Origin: Cellulomonas fimi
GTDB taxonomy: Bacteria > Actinomycetota > Actinomycetes > Actinomycetales > Cellulomonadaceae
Direction of reading: 5' to 3'
DNA: 64,000 bases
NCBI RefSeq assembly: GCF_028583725.1
Contig: NZ_CP110680.1
Location: forward strand, 2,232,001-2,296,000
Part shown: in pieces, positions 51,963 through 61,384 of the stretch
How the letters are laid out: each line of letters opens with the position of its first letter
Position numbering within the stretch: position 1 is the stretch's first letter
Notes under the pieces: generated by a model
Database searches by the model: none
Told to the model about the DNA's origin: nothing
Seen by the model: only the letters and a program-made list of their open reading frames with translations
Program-made: the position numbers and the translations under genes

Positions 51963-54344
51963 TCACGGCCCGACGTCGATCCACTCCTCGTTGCTCGACA
52001 GGACTGATCCGTCGGCCGCGCGAACGGTCGCCCTCAGGGGCGCGTAGACCTCGTACGCCGCCTTGAACTGCAAGGGGACCGAGGTGCTGCCGACGATCCC
52101 GTCCCGCTGGCAGGTGATGACGCCCTGCACGTCGTCGCCCTCCCAGCTGCAGCGGTCGAACGGCTGGTCGATCGCCAAGGCGTTGGGCAGGCTGAGCTCC
52201 ATCGTGTAGGACATCGCCACGTTCATCTGCACGTCGACGGTGACCGTGACTGAGGCCCCCGGCGACACGACGGCCGGGACGACCCGAAGATCGACCCTGC
52301 TGAGGGTCGGCGGGGCGACGACGGTGATCGCCGCGGGCTTCGTCGTCGACAGCTCGTTGTCAGGGCCGAGGCGGAGGTCGACCTGCACGGTGGCCTGCCC
52401 GGCGGCGACGGCGGTGAAGGGCAGGTCGAGGTCCGCGTGCGGCACCTCGACGTCGCAGACGACCGTCGTGTTCTGGGCGCATCCGGCGGGTAGCGGGAGC
52501 AGCGGACGCAGGCCCGGGGGGACGGTGGCCACCACTCGGCCCGGGAGTGCGGAGGCGTCGAAGTCGACGGTGACGAGCAGGTGCGCGACGTCCTGCAGCA
52601 GCACGTCGCTCGTGGTGAACTGCGCGGCGAGCGTTGCCGCCCGGGGAGCCGGAGGGGACGCGAAGGTAGCGGCCACCGTGCGGGTGCCGGCGACGACGGC
52701 GCACGTCGACCCGTCCGCCCCGGACGACTGCTCGTCGCACCCTTCCCACGCCAGCAGCTCCGGTTCACCGGCGTCCTGCGACGCGACGAGCTGCACGGGC
52801 GCCCCGGTGGGCACCGTGACGGGGCAGGTGGCGTCCGGGCCGCAGGTCGTGGCGCCCGGGAGGGCCGGCGAGGCGAGCGTCACGACCCCGGGCCCGCGGA
52901 CGACGACCGTCACCACGACCGGCACCGGCGGAGGGCTCTCGGTCGGGCTCTGCGGGGCGGTGCGAGGGTTGCCGTCGGTGACGGGTCCGCGCGGGACGCG
53001 GTCCGCCCGAGGGCCGGGCTGGTCGTCCTGCTCCTTCTCCGGGGCGCCCGGGGTGGGCGAGGGGGTCGCGGTCGGGGGCGGTGCGCTGAGGGGAGGTGCG
53101 ACCGCCTCCTGCCCTTCGGGCGTCACCGCCGGCGGGACGTCCCTGCCGGGCTCGAAGAGGCCTTCGTCGGGTGCGTCCGTCGAGTACTTCGCGACGCGCC
53201 GGACCTCGCCGTCGAGGTCGATGACACCCGCGTGCTCGCTCGCGGGGTCGTTGTAGAACGCGAACCCGTCGCGTCCGGCCAGCTCGAACTGCGTCTCGGG
53301 GTCGAGCACCTCGGGGCGGGCGACGATCGCGCCGGTGCCCAGGTCGACGACCACGACCTCGCCCGTGGAGTAGTTCGGGACGAACGCGCGCCCGAACACC
53401 TCGACGGGCGCACCGAGGCGCTGACCGGGTGCACCGACGCCCGGGACCACGTCGACGCAACGCCCGTCCTCCACGTCGGCGATCCGCAGCACGCCGCGGC
53501 GCCCCGAGGCCGCGAGGACCACCGCGCTGGTCCCGGACCCGCCGACCTGCACGGTGTCGTCATCCGTGTCCACACCGAGGCAGACCGGTCGGGACGGTCC
53601 GCCGCGCCGTAGCACGCGCACGGTGTCGGTGACCCGGTCGACGACCGCGGCCGCACCGTCGACGAGCACGAGCCGGCCCGTCCCGGGGCGTGCGACGCCG
53701 TCCCACGAGCGCGGCTCGCCGTCGGTGTACCGGACGAGGTCCCCCGTCGTCTCGTCGAGCAGCCACAGCGCTCCGTCGTCGTCGACGACCGACGCCCCCT
53801 CGGTGACCGAGCCGACGAGACCGATGGGCCGCCCGCGAGGTTCGAGCGTCGCGGGGTCCGCCTCGACGACGGTGCCCCCACGCCCGTCGACCGCGAAGAC
53901 GGCGTCACGTCCGGCCGTGAGCCCGAGGCCTTCGCCCGCGCCCTCGAGCGGCCGCTTCTCGGTCTTCTGCCACGACACGGGGTCCACGCGCACGACGGTG
54001 CCGGTGGTCCTGTTGAGCGCGTACCCGGTCTCGCCCGCCTGGACGGCGAGGAGGTCCTGCCTCGCGTCGGCCACCTTGACCCGCACCGCCAGCGCCCCGG
54101 ACGGCCCGCTGAGCAGCGCGAGCTGGCCCACGGTCGGCGACGCCACCCACACGGTGCCGCCACCGACGTCGACCGCGGCCGTCGGGAAGCCCTCGTCGCG
54201 GGCGACAGCCGTCAGCCCGACCAGGACGAGGGCGCCCGCGAGCACAGCCACGACGTGTCGGCGGTTCCAGCCGGCCAGCGCTCGTGCCCGAGCCCCCACC
54301 GCGGTACGCCACGCCATGGCGCCATGGTGCGGACGCGACGCCAT
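51963..54344 (-). CDS. Membrane-anchored beta-propeller protein with C-terminal Ig-like region
   Basis: A 793-residue protein. A short cytoplasmic basic part leads to one membrane segment (about 31-48, VVAVLAGALVLVGLTAV). The outer part has a seven-bladed-propeller-like region (about 55-390) with repeated VVDDDGALWLLDETTGDLVRY and VVVDLGTGAIVARPE units, a Pro/Thr/Ser-rich linker (about 400-475), and two beta-rich Ig-like regions with paired Cys residues (about 480-600 and 600-793). It resembles actinobacterial YncE-like surface proteins. Start at 54344 or 54317 is not decided by a ribosome site. Confidence 0.82.
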   Translation of the reverse strand: MASRPHHGAMAWRTAVGARARALAGWNRRHVVAVLAGALVLVGLTAVARDEGFPTAAVDVGGGTVWVASPTVGQLALLSGPSGALAVRVKVADARQDLLAVQAGETGYALNRTTGTVVRVDPVSWQKTEKRPLEGAGEGLGLTAGRDAVFAVDGRGGTVVEADPATLEPRGRPIGLVGSVTEGASVVDDDGALWLLDETTGDLVRYTDGEPRSWDGVARPGTGRLVLVDGAAAVVDRVTDTVRVLRRGGPSRPVCLGVDTDDDTVQVGGSGTSAVVLAASGRRGVLRIADVEDGRCVDVVPGVGAPGQRLGAPVEVFGRAFVPNYSTGEVVVVDLGTGAIVARPEVLDPETQFELAGRDGFAFYNDPASEHAGVIDLDGEVRRVAKYSTDAPDEGLFEPGRDVPPAVTPEGQEAVAPPLSAPPPTATPSPTPGAPEKEQDDQPGPRADRVPRGPVTDGNPRTAPQSPTESPPPVPVVVTVVVRGPGVVTLASPALPGATTCGPDATCPVTVPTGAPVQLVASQDAGEPELLAWEGCDEQSSGADGSTCAVVAGTRTVAATFASPPAPRAATLAAQFTTSDVLLQDVAHLLVTVDFDASALPGRVVATVPPGLRPLLPLPAGCAQNTTVVCDVEVPHADLDLPFTAVAAGQATVQVDLRLGPDNELSTTKPAAITVVAPPTLSRVDLRVVPAVVSPGASVTVTVDVQMNVAMSYTMELSLPNALAIDQPFDRCSWEGDDVQGVITCQRDGIVGSTSVPLQFKAAYEVYAPLRATVRAADGSVLSSNEEWIDVGP

Positions 54345-54480
54345 GCACGATCCCGAAGGTCGGTCTCCCCTGGCTTGCGACGATACGCGCGGACGTACGC
54401 CGCCGGAACGGGCGCGCGTCCCTTTCCTCCCTTTCGTGCAACCCGGGATGCGACCCCACCGGCGCTGCGATGCGGGCGCG

Positions 54481-55515
54481 TCACCGCTCGGCGGCGCGAC
54501 GCAGCACCTCGAGCTCGGCGCTCACGACGCCGAGCACGAGCAGGTCGACCAGCAGCCCCCAGCTCGCGTCCCACTCGGAGAGCCGGAACAGGAAGAACTG
54601 CGTGACGAGCAGACTGACGAGGACGGCCCGCTGGAACCACCGATACCCCTCGATCGCGTCCCGGCGGACGCGCACGAGCCCGACCACGGCGAACGCCGCG
54701 CTCACCGCTCCGCTCAGCACGACGCCCGCCGCGACCCACCACAGCCCGCCGAGGTCGCCCCAGGCGAGCAGCCCGCGCGTCACGGTGACGGCCGCGGTGG
54801 TCACGAGCACCGCCACGGCGAGCCACGGCACGAACCGTGCCCGCACCAGCACGTGGAGGACCCGCACGGTGCGCCGCGCGAGCACGTCGACGAGGTCGGG
54901 CAGCTCGTCGTGGTCGTCCACCACGGTCCGCAGCAGCGCCGCCGTCTCGGCTGCGCCCGCGACGTCACCCGCCTCGGCGAGCCGTGCCTCCGCACGCGCG
55001 CGCGCCGGTCGGGAGAAACCGCCGACCACACCCGCGACGGCCTCGTCGACCGCGGCGGCGAGCGCCTCGCGCGGGTCGCGCGGCCGCCGCCCGTGCAGCG
55101 CCTCGGCGACGAGGCCGAGCGCCACGACGGTGGCGTAGATGATCGCCGCCGTCGGCTCGTAGAAGTAGTCGTTGTCGGACGTGACGAACTTGCCGACCTC
55201 GTCGACGAACAGGCCGAAGCCGATCCCACCGATGATCGCCCCGAACGGGCGCAGGACCGGCCCGAGGAACGACAGCAGCAGCACGAAGGCGAGTGCCATC
55301 AGCAGCCCACCCCACAGCACGTGAGCCACGTGCAGCCCGCCGCCGCCGAGCTGCGGGTACCCCGCCGCGGCCAGCAGCGCGCGGGTGACGAGCACCGTCA
55401 CCGCCGTCACGACGAGGAACGTGCCGAGGTGCCGCGTCGCGAGGGGGTCGCGCGGCAGCCCGAGCCGCAGCATCAGGTGCACCGGCGACCCGCTCGGCCG
55501 CGAGGCGGCGCTCAC
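54481..55515 (-). CDS. Integral membrane protein
   Basis: A 344-residue protein with about seven hydrophobic segments: near 30-50, 64-84, 90-110 (with GAIIGGIGFGLFVDEVGKF), 130-145, 225-245, 250-275 and 290-330. A hydrophilic helical loop (about 150-215) holds LLRTVVDDHDELPDLVDVL. It is not of a known transporter family that I can name. The GTG at 55515 overlaps the DUF885 stop (GTGA), so the two are coupled. Confidence 0.82.
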   Translation of the reverse strand: MSAASRPSGSPVHLMLRLGLPRDPLATRHLGTFLVVTAVTVLVTRALLAAAGYPQLGGGGLHVAHVLWGGLLMALAFVLLLSFLGPVLRPFGAIIGGIGFGLFVDEVGKFVTSDNDYFYEPTAAIIYATVVALGLVAEALHGRRPRDPREALAAAVDEAVAGVVGGFSRPARARAEARLAEAGDVAGAAETAALLRTVVDDHDELPDLVDVLARRTVRVLHVLVRARFVPWLAVAVLVTTAAVTVTRGLLAWGDLGGLWWVAAGVVLSGAVSAAFAVVGLVRVRRDAIEGYRWFQRAVLVSLLVTQFFLFRLSEWDASWGLLVDLLVLGVVSAELEVLRRAAER

Positions 55516-57233
55516 AGTGCCGCGAGCTCCCGCTCGAGGTCGTCCAGCCCGAGCGAGCCCAGCCCGAGCGCCGCGGTGTGCCACGCCCGCAGGTCGAATG
55601 TCTGCCCCGCCGCCTCACGACGCTCGCGTGCGCGGGCGCGCCCGGACAGCCAGGCACGCTCGCCGAGCTTGTAGCTGATCGCCTGCCCCGGCCAGCCGAG
55701 GTACCGCTCGATCTCGCTGTGCACGAACGCGGCGGGCGACCCGCTGCGCTGCCCGAAGAACTCCTCCGCCAGGTCGGCTGTCCACCGCTCCCCCGGGTGG
55801 AACACGTGCGACGACGGGATCGGCAGCCCCAGGTGCATGCCGATGTCCATCACCACCCGGACCGCCCGCATCCGCTGCCCGTCGAGGTAGCCGAGCCGCG
55901 CACCTGGCGTGCGCAGGTAGCCGAGCTCGTCCATCAGCCGCTCCGCGTACAGCGCCCACCCCTCGGTCGTCGCCGGCACCGACCCGACCGACGTCTGGAA
56001 CACCGACAGGTCCCCCGCGCGGTACGCCCACTGCCCGAGCTGCAGGTGGTGCCCCGGGACACCCTCGTGGTACCAGGTGCTGATCAGGTCCCACGTCGGG
56101 AACCGGTCACGGCCCAGCGTCGGCAGCCACGTGCGTCCCGGGCGCGAGAAGTCCAGCGACGGACGCGTGTAGTACGGCGCGGCCGCCGCACCGGGCGGCG
56201 CGATCATCGCCTCGACCCGGCGCACCGGCTCCGCGACGTCGACGACCGTGCCGTCGAGCTCGGCGATCGCGTCGTCCATCATCCGCTGGAGCCACGCCCG
56301 CACCTCCTCGACGCCCTCGACCGCCTCGCCGTGCTCGTCGAGGTGCGCGAGCGCCTCCTGCGCGGACGCCCCCGGCAGCACCCGGCCCGCCTCCTCCGCC
56401 ATGTCCGCCTCGATCCGCGCGAGCTCCTCCCAGCCCCACGCGTACGCCTCCTGCGGGTCGAGGTCGGCACCCGTGTGCAGGCGCGCGGACAGCAGGTAGC
56501 GCTCGCGGCCGACCGCGTCGGGGACGTCGTCGACGGCGGGGCGGTACGCGTCGGCGATCCACCGGCGCAGCCGGTCGACCCCCTCGGCGGCGGCGCGGGC
56601 GGCCGCGTCGAGCTCGGCACGCAGCGACGCGGGCACACCGCTCGCGTCGGCCCGCGCGACGAAGCCCGCGTGCCACCCGCGCCCGTCGTCGGCCGCCAGC
56701 CACTCGGCGAGCTGCCCGGCCACGGCCTCCGCCTGGCGGGGTGCGCTGCGCACGTCGCGCCGCAGTCCCTCCTCGAGGGTCGCGCGGAACCCGTCGGCGG
56801 CGGCCGGCACCTGCGCGAGGCGGGCCGCGACGACCTCCCAGTCGTGCGCGGTCGTGGTGGGCATGAGCAGGAAGATCGACTGGAGCGTGTGCACGGGGGA
56901 CGCGATCGGGCGCAGCGCGGCGAGGTCCTCGCCGGTGTCGTGCTCGGCGAGGCGTGCCGTGAGGCGTTCGCGCAGCAGCGTGGCGCAGCGCCGGTCGTCG
57001 TCGTCGAGGACCTGTGCGACGTCGAGGTCGGCCAGCACGCGGCGGGCCGCGTCCGCACGCTCCTGCGCGCCGTCCGGTGACAGGTCGGGCATGCGGCGGT
57101 CGTCGGGCCGGGTCCCGAGCGCGGTGCCGACGGACGGGTCGAGGTCGGCGAGCGTGTCGACCCACCGGTCGGCGACCTGCCGGGCGGTCGGTGCAGGTGG
57201 GGCGGGCGACGGGGACGGCTGCGCGGGGACCAT
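55512..57233 (-). CDS. DUF885 family metallopeptidase-like protein
   Basis: A 573-residue protein of the DUF885 family, thought to be zinc metallohydrolases. The HEGVPGHHLQ motif contains HExxx-H type ligands, and the region GWALYAERLMDELGY supplies the typical downstream E. PSSHVFHPGERWT and GWPGQAISYKLG are also conserved in the family. The ATG at 57233 is supported by TAACGT 6 nt before it (leaderless). Divergent from phzF over 37 bp; coupled to the membrane protein downstream. Confidence 0.9.
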   Translation of the reverse strand: MVPAQPSPSPAPPAPTARQVADRWVDTLADLDPSVGTALGTRPDDRRMPDLSPDGAQERADAARRVLADLDVAQVLDDDDRRCATLLRERLTARLAEHDTGEDLAALRPIASPVHTLQSIFLLMPTTTAHDWEVVAARLAQVPAAADGFRATLEEGLRRDVRSAPRQAEAVAGQLAEWLAADDGRGWHAGFVARADASGVPASLRAELDAAARAAAEGVDRLRRWIADAYRPAVDDVPDAVGRERYLLSARLHTGADLDPQEAYAWGWEELARIEADMAEEAGRVLPGASAQEALAHLDEHGEAVEGVEEVRAWLQRMMDDAIAELDGTVVDVAEPVRRVEAMIAPPGAAAAPYYTRPSLDFSRPGRTWLPTLGRDRFPTWDLISTWYHEGVPGHHLQLGQWAYRAGDLSVFQTSVGSVPATTEGWALYAERLMDELGYLRTPGARLGYLDGQRMRAVRVVMDIGMHLGLPIPSSHVFHPGERWTADLAEEFFGQRSGSPAAFVHSEIERYLGWPGQAISYKLGERAWLSGRARARERREAAGQTFDLRAWHTAALGLGSLGLDDLERELAAL

Positions 57234-57239
57234 CCCTGC

Positions 57240-57263
57240 ACGTTAACCCGGCCGTCGTAGCCT
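57240..57263. promoter_or_regulatory. Overlapping divergent leaderless promoters
   Basis: On the minus strand TAACGT (57240-57245) lies 6 nt before the DUF885 ATG; on the plus strand TAGCCT (57258-57263) lies 7 nt before the PhzF ATG. Only 37 bp separate the two start codons, so the -35 elements must lie close to or within the opposite transcription unit. Confidence 0.5.
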
Positions 57264-57270
57264 GACGGCC

Positions 57271-58122
57271 ATGGCCGCCCGCTCACTCCGGTTCTCGCAG
57301 GTCGACGTGTTCACGACGGAGCCGCTGCGCGGCAACCCGGTCGCGGTGGTCCATGACGCCGACGCCCTGACCGACGACCGGATGGCGGCCTTCGCACGCT
57401 GGACCAACCTGTCCGAGACGACGTTCCTGCTGCGGCCGACGACGCGCGGCGCGGACTACCGGGTGCGGATCTTCACGCCGGGCGGCGAGCTGCCGTTCGC
57501 GGGGCACCCGACGCTCGGCACGTGTCACGCATGGCTCGCCGCGTCGGGTGCTCCCGCGGGCGGCGACCGCGTCGTGCAGGAGTGCGGCGTCGGGCTGGTC
57601 ACGATCCGGCGCGCGGCCGGGTCGCTCGCGTTCGCGGCACCGCCGCCGCGCGAGGACCGGCCGCTCGACGACACCGAGCTCGCGGCGTGCGTCGCAGCGG
57701 CGGGCGTCCCGCGGGAGGCCGTCGTCGACCACCGGCTGCTCGACAACGGGCCCGCGTGGGCGGTGCTGCTCGTCGACTCGGCGGACCGTGTGCTCGGCGC
57801 ACGGCCCGACTTCGCGGGCTCGCCCGTCGGGAAGCTCGGCCTGGTCGGCCCGTACCCGGAAGGCGCGGCGGCGGCGTTCGAGGTGCGCGGGTTCGCGCCG
57901 GGCATCGGCGTGCCGGAGGACCCGGTGACGGGCAGCCTCAACGCGTCCGTCGGGCAGTGGCTGACGCGCACGGGCCGGGCGCCGGAGCGGTACGTCGCCG
58001 CGCAGGGCACGGTGCTGGGCCGGGCGGGCCGCGTGCACGTCGAGCGGGACGCGGACGGTCAGGTGTGGGTCGGCGGCGCGACCGTCACGGTCCTCGACGG
58101 CGACGCGGCACTCACGGCGTGA
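57271..58122 (+). CDS. PhzF family isomerase/epimerase
   Basis: A 283-residue member of the PhzF family, a diaminopimelate-epimerase-like fold. Early SQVDVFTTEPLRGNPVAVV, the catalytic Glu in NLSETTFLL, and FTPGGELPFAGHPTLGT are characteristic, and GIGVPEDPVTGSLNASVG contains the second conserved block. The substrate is unknown. A TAGCCT hexamer 7 nt before the ATG suggests a leaderless message. It overlaps the convergent sigma gene by 11 nt. Confidence 0.93.
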   Translation: MAARSLRFSQVDVFTTEPLRGNPVAVVHDADALTDDRMAAFARWTNLSETTFLLRPTTRGADYRVRIFTPGGELPFAGHPTLGTCHAWLAASGAPAGGDRVVQECGVGLVTIRRAAGSLAFAAPPPREDRPLDDTELAACVAAAGVPREAVVDHRLLDNGPAWAVLLVDSADRVLGARPDFAGSPVGKLGLVGPYPEGAAAAFEVRGFAPGIGVPEDPVTGSLNASVGQWLTRTGRAPERYVAAQGTVLGRAGRVHVERDADGQVWVGGATVTVLDGDAALTA

Positions 58123-59038
58123 CGTCGGCGCGACCGTAGCGGCGGAGCTTGTCGGGGTTGAGCACGAGCATGACCTGCTCGATGCCGCGGTCGGACGTCT
58201 CGAGCAGGACGACCGCACCGACCTCGCCGCCGGCGCGGTGCACCAGCACGCCGGCGCCGCCGTTGACGTCGACGACCGAGAACAGCACGTCGCGCCAGTA
58301 CTTGCGCAGCACGTTGTCGAGCAGCGTGACGACGCGATCGTGCCCGACCAGCTCGACCTTCGCCGCGTGCACGACGCCGCCGCCGTCGGAGCGCGCGTGC
58401 ACGTCGTCGGCGAGGAGCCGCTCGAGGTCCGCGACGCTCCCGGCACGGGCGGCGGCGAGGAACGCGGCGACGAGCTCGCGCTGGCGCACCGGGTCGGCGG
58501 GTGCGCGCCGTCCGGACCCCAGCGCGGTGCGCGCCCGGCGGACCAGCTGCCGCGCGTGCGCCTCGGTCACGTCGAGCACCTCCCCGACGCGCCGGTAGGA
58601 GTAGTCGAACGCCTCCCGCAGCACGTACGCGGCGCGCTCGGTGGGGGTGAGCCGCTCGAGCAGCACGAGGACGGCCGCGTCGAGCGCCTCGGCCCGCACC
58701 GCACCGAGCAGCGGGTCGGCGCTCGTGTCGACCGGCTCCGGGAGCCACGGGCCGACGTAGGTCTCGCGGCGTGCCCGCGCGGAGGTCGCGGCGTTGATCG
58801 CGAGCCGGGTCGTGGTGGTCGTGAGGAACGCGGCCGGGTTCTGCACGCCGCGCCGGTCGGTGTTCTGCCACCGGATCCACGCGTCCTGCACGACGTCCTC
58901 GGCCTCCTCGACGGAACCGAGCATCCGGTACGCGATGCCGAACAGCTGTGGCCTGACCTGGAGGAAGTCGGTGACGTCGTCGTCCGCGACGGACGGGGGT
59001 CCCGGCTGCGGGCGCGGCGGCGCGGCGTCGTGCGTCAC
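58112..59038 (-). CDS. ECF41/SigJ-type sigma factor with SnoaL-like C-terminus
   Basis: A 308-residue sigma factor. Region 2 holds EEAEDVVQDAWIRWQ; region 4 holds LTPTERAAYVLREAFDYSYRRVGEVL. The conserved ECF41 marks are present: WLPEP in the linker, SDGGG in the C-terminal SnoaL-like domain and NPDKL at the end. That C-terminal domain acts as an internal regulator in place of an anti-sigma factor. The GTG start has TAGGGT 7 nt upstream (59046-59051 on the minus strand). The adjacent NAD(P)-binding protein fits the known habit of ECF41 genes to sit by oxidoreductases. Confidence 0.92.
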   Translation of the reverse strand: MTHDAAPPRPQPGPPSVADDDVTDFLQVRPQLFGIAYRMLGSVEEAEDVVQDAWIRWQNTDRRGVQNPAAFLTTTTTRLAINAATSARARRETYVGPWLPEPVDTSADPLLGAVRAEALDAAVLVLLERLTPTERAAYVLREAFDYSYRRVGEVLDVTEAHARQLVRRARTALGSGRRAPADPVRQRELVAAFLAAARAGSVADLERLLADDVHARSDGGGVVHAAKVELVGHDRVVTLLDNVLRKYWRDVLFSVVDVNGGAGVLVHRAGGEVGAVVLLETSDRGIEQVMLVLNPDKLRRYGRADVTP

Positions 59039-59070
59039 GACCCTCACCCTAGGACCGGGACCCCCGGCGG

Positions 59071-59829
59071 TCAGCGGGCCACCGCCTGCGCGGTCCTCCA
59101 CGCGGCGAGCGTCGTGCTGCCGAGCCGCGCGTCGTCGCCGAGCGGCACGATCGTCGTGCCGTCCAGCAGCGTGCCGAAGTAGCGGGCCTCGGGGTCCGAC
59201 ACGACCTCGCGCGGGTCGCCCGCCGCGGCCAGCTCGGCGCGCAGCAGCTCGTCCATCCGGAACCGCTCGGGCCCGGCGACCTCGACGACCCCGCCCACCG
59301 GCTCGGCGAGCGTCACGTCGACGACGGCCGCGACGACGTCCTGCGCGGCGATCGGCTGGATCGCCCCTGTCGTCGCGTGCACGACACCGTCCTGCGTCGC
59401 GCCGTCCGCGATCGCGGCGAGGAACTCGAAGAACTGCGTGGCGCGCAGGATCGTGAACGGCACGGGCGACGCCGAGACGAGCGCCTCCTGCGCGACCTTC
59501 GCCCGCAGGTAGCCGCTGTCGGGCGCGCGGTCCGCGCCGACGATCGACAGGACGACGTGGTGCCGCACGCCCGCGGCCTGCTCCGCCGCGAGCAGCGTGC
59601 GGGTCGACGTGGTGAAGAACGCGAGCACGTCGTCGGGTGCGAACGACGGCGAGTTCGACACGTCGACGACGACGTCCGCGCCGGCGACGGCCTCGGCGAC
59701 GCCCGCGCCCGTGAGGGTGTCGACGCCGGTGCTGGGCGCGGCGGGCACGGTGTCGTGGCCGCGCTCGCGCAGCTGCGCGACGACCTGCGAGCCGATCCGG
59801 CCGGTGCCGCCGATGACGACGATCTTCAT
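59071..59829 (-). CDS. NAD(P)-binding NmrA/SDR-like oxidoreductase
   Basis: A 252-residue atypical SDR. NAD(P) site VVIGGTGRIGSQ at 4-15; DVVVDVSNSPSF and PFTILRATQFFEF follow. No clear catalytic Tyr-Lys pair, so it may be a quinone- or ligand-sensing protein. AGGAGGT precedes the ATG at 59829. It overlaps ndh-like upstream by ATGA and is followed 32 nt later by the sigma factor. Confidence 0.9.
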   Translation of the reverse strand: MKIVVIGGTGRIGSQVVAQLRERGHDTVPAAPSTGVDTLTGAGVAEAVAGADVVVDVSNSPSFAPDDVLAFFTTSTRTLLAAEQAAGVRHHVVLSIVGADRAPDSGYLRAKVAQEALVSASPVPFTILRATQFFEFLAAIADGATQDGVVHATTGAIQPIAAQDVVAAVVDVTLAEPVGGVVEVAGPERFRMDELLRAELAAAGDPREVVSDPEARYFGTLLDGTTIVPLGDDARLGSTTLAAWRTAQAVAR

Positions 59830-61289
59830 GCTGACCTCCTGTGGCTGGGTGGTGCGGTGGGTGATGCGGTCTGTGGTGCGGTCGAGCGGGCGGCGACGCG
59901 CGACGACGGCCGCCCGCACGTCGCGACGAGCGTCGACCGGGACCGGTCGCCGCCGGGTCGCGGCGGCACGAGCGCGTCCGGGTCGCCGCCGGCGACGAAC
60001 GCGGCGCGCGGGTGCCCGACGCCGGGCAGCGAGACGACGTCCCGCCCGAACAGCCCGGCGGACGCCCACAGCAGCGCGACGCGGACCTTGCGCTCCCACG
60101 TGGGCACCGCGAGCACGTGGTACCCCCGGTGGAACGCCCACGCGAGCCACCCGGTGAGCACGACGCGCCGGTACTGGAAGACGCCGTGGTGCCGGCCGAG
60201 CGTCGCGACGACGCCGAGGCTGCGGTGCCGGTACCGCCGGACTCGACGCCCGCGCAGGTCGGCGAGCACGTTGTCCGCGAGCAGCCGCCCCTGCCGCACG
60301 GCGTGCTGCGCGTTCGGGACGGTCCGTGCGCCGGGCACGTCCGACGTCAGGTCGGGCACGGCTGCGTTGTCGCCCGCGGCCCACGCGTCGGGCACGGGTG
60401 CGTCGTCGGTGCCGACCCGCAGGTCGCCGCGCACGACCACGAGGCCGCGCTCGCCGACCGGCAGGTCGGTGTGGTTCGCGACGACCGGGTGCGAGCCGTT
60501 GCCCGCCGTCCACACGAGCAGCCCGGTGTCCCACTCCTCGCCGGTCGACAGCACGACGTGCCCGCCGGTCGCGGACAGCACCTGCGCGTCGAGGTGCACC
60601 CGGCCCCCGCGACGGGTCAGCTCACGCACCACTGCGCGGCCCGGGCGGTCGGTGACCTCGGGCAGGACCCGGTCACGGGCCTCGACGAGGTGGAACCGCG
60701 GCTCGTCGCCGCGGAGCTCCGGGTAGTGGCGCAGCAGGTCCCGCGACAGGGCCAGGAGCTCGCCGAACAGCTCGACGCCCGTGAACCCCCCACCGACGAC
60801 CGTCACGGTCAGGTGCCGCTCCCGCTCGGGACCCGGCGGCAGGCTCGCCGCCGCGTCGAACGACGTGAGCACCCGGTCGCGCACGGCGACGGCCTCCTCG
60901 ACGTGCTTGAGGCCGATCCCCTCGTCGCGCAGCCCCGGTACGGGGAACGTGCGCGTGACCGCACCGGCGGTCACGACGAGCACGTCGTACCGGACGGCGC
61001 GCTCGTGGCCGTCACCCGTCCGGACGGTCGCCGTCCGGTGCGCGTGGTCGACCGCCGTCACGTGCCCGGTGACCACCCGGGTCCGCCGCAGGTGCGCGCG
61101 CAGCGAGACCGCCACGTGCCGCGCCTCGACCGACCCGGCGGCCACCTCGGGCAGGAACGGCTGGTACGTCATGAAGCCGCGCGGGTCGACGAGCGTGACC
61201 TCCGCCTCGCCCCGCCGCAGCCGCTTCTCCAGGCGCCACGCCGCGTAGAAGCCCGCGTAACCGCCTCCGACGATGAGGATCCGTCGCAC
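59826..61289 (-). CDS. Type II NADH dehydrogenase-like FAD oxidoreductase
   Basis: A 487-residue single-subunit NADH:quinone oxidoreductase-like enzyme. FAD site ILIVGGGYAGFYAAWRL at 4-20, NAD site VTVVGGGFTGVEL in the middle, and GTDDAPVPDAWAAGDNA for the FAD C-terminal motif. The C-terminal region (VVLTGWLAWAFHRGYHVLAVPTWERK) fits membrane association. The last 60 residues are an Arg/Ser/Thr-rich tail. The GTG at 61289 follows GGAGG. It is the first gene of the ndh-SDR-sigma operon. Confidence 0.9.
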   Translation of the reverse strand: MRRILIVGGGYAGFYAAWRLEKRLRRGEAEVTLVDPRGFMTYQPFLPEVAAGSVEARHVAVSLRAHLRRTRVVTGHVTAVDHAHRTATVRTGDGHERAVRYDVLVVTAGAVTRTFPVPGLRDEGIGLKHVEEAVAVRDRVLTSFDAAASLPPGPERERHLTVTVVGGGFTGVELFGELLALSRDLLRHYPELRGDEPRFHLVEARDRVLPEVTDRPGRAVVRELTRRGGRVHLDAQVLSATGGHVVLSTGEEWDTGLLVWTAGNGSHPVVANHTDLPVGERGLVVVRGDLRVGTDDAPVPDAWAAGDNAAVPDLTSDVPGARTVPNAQHAVRQGRLLADNVLADLRGRRVRRYRHRSLGVVATLGRHHGVFQYRRVVLTGWLAWAFHRGYHVLAVPTWERKVRVALLWASAGLFGRDVVSLPGVGHPRAAFVAGGDPDALVPPRPGGDRSRSTLVATCGRPSSRVAARSTAPQTASPTAPPSHRRSA

Positions 61290-61384
61290 AGCAACCTCCG
61301 ATCGCTCTCGGTAGGTCGACCGCGCCGCGTCACCGTTCGTGACGTGACGTGCACCACACCCGACGCGACCTCCCGGCGTGCCCG

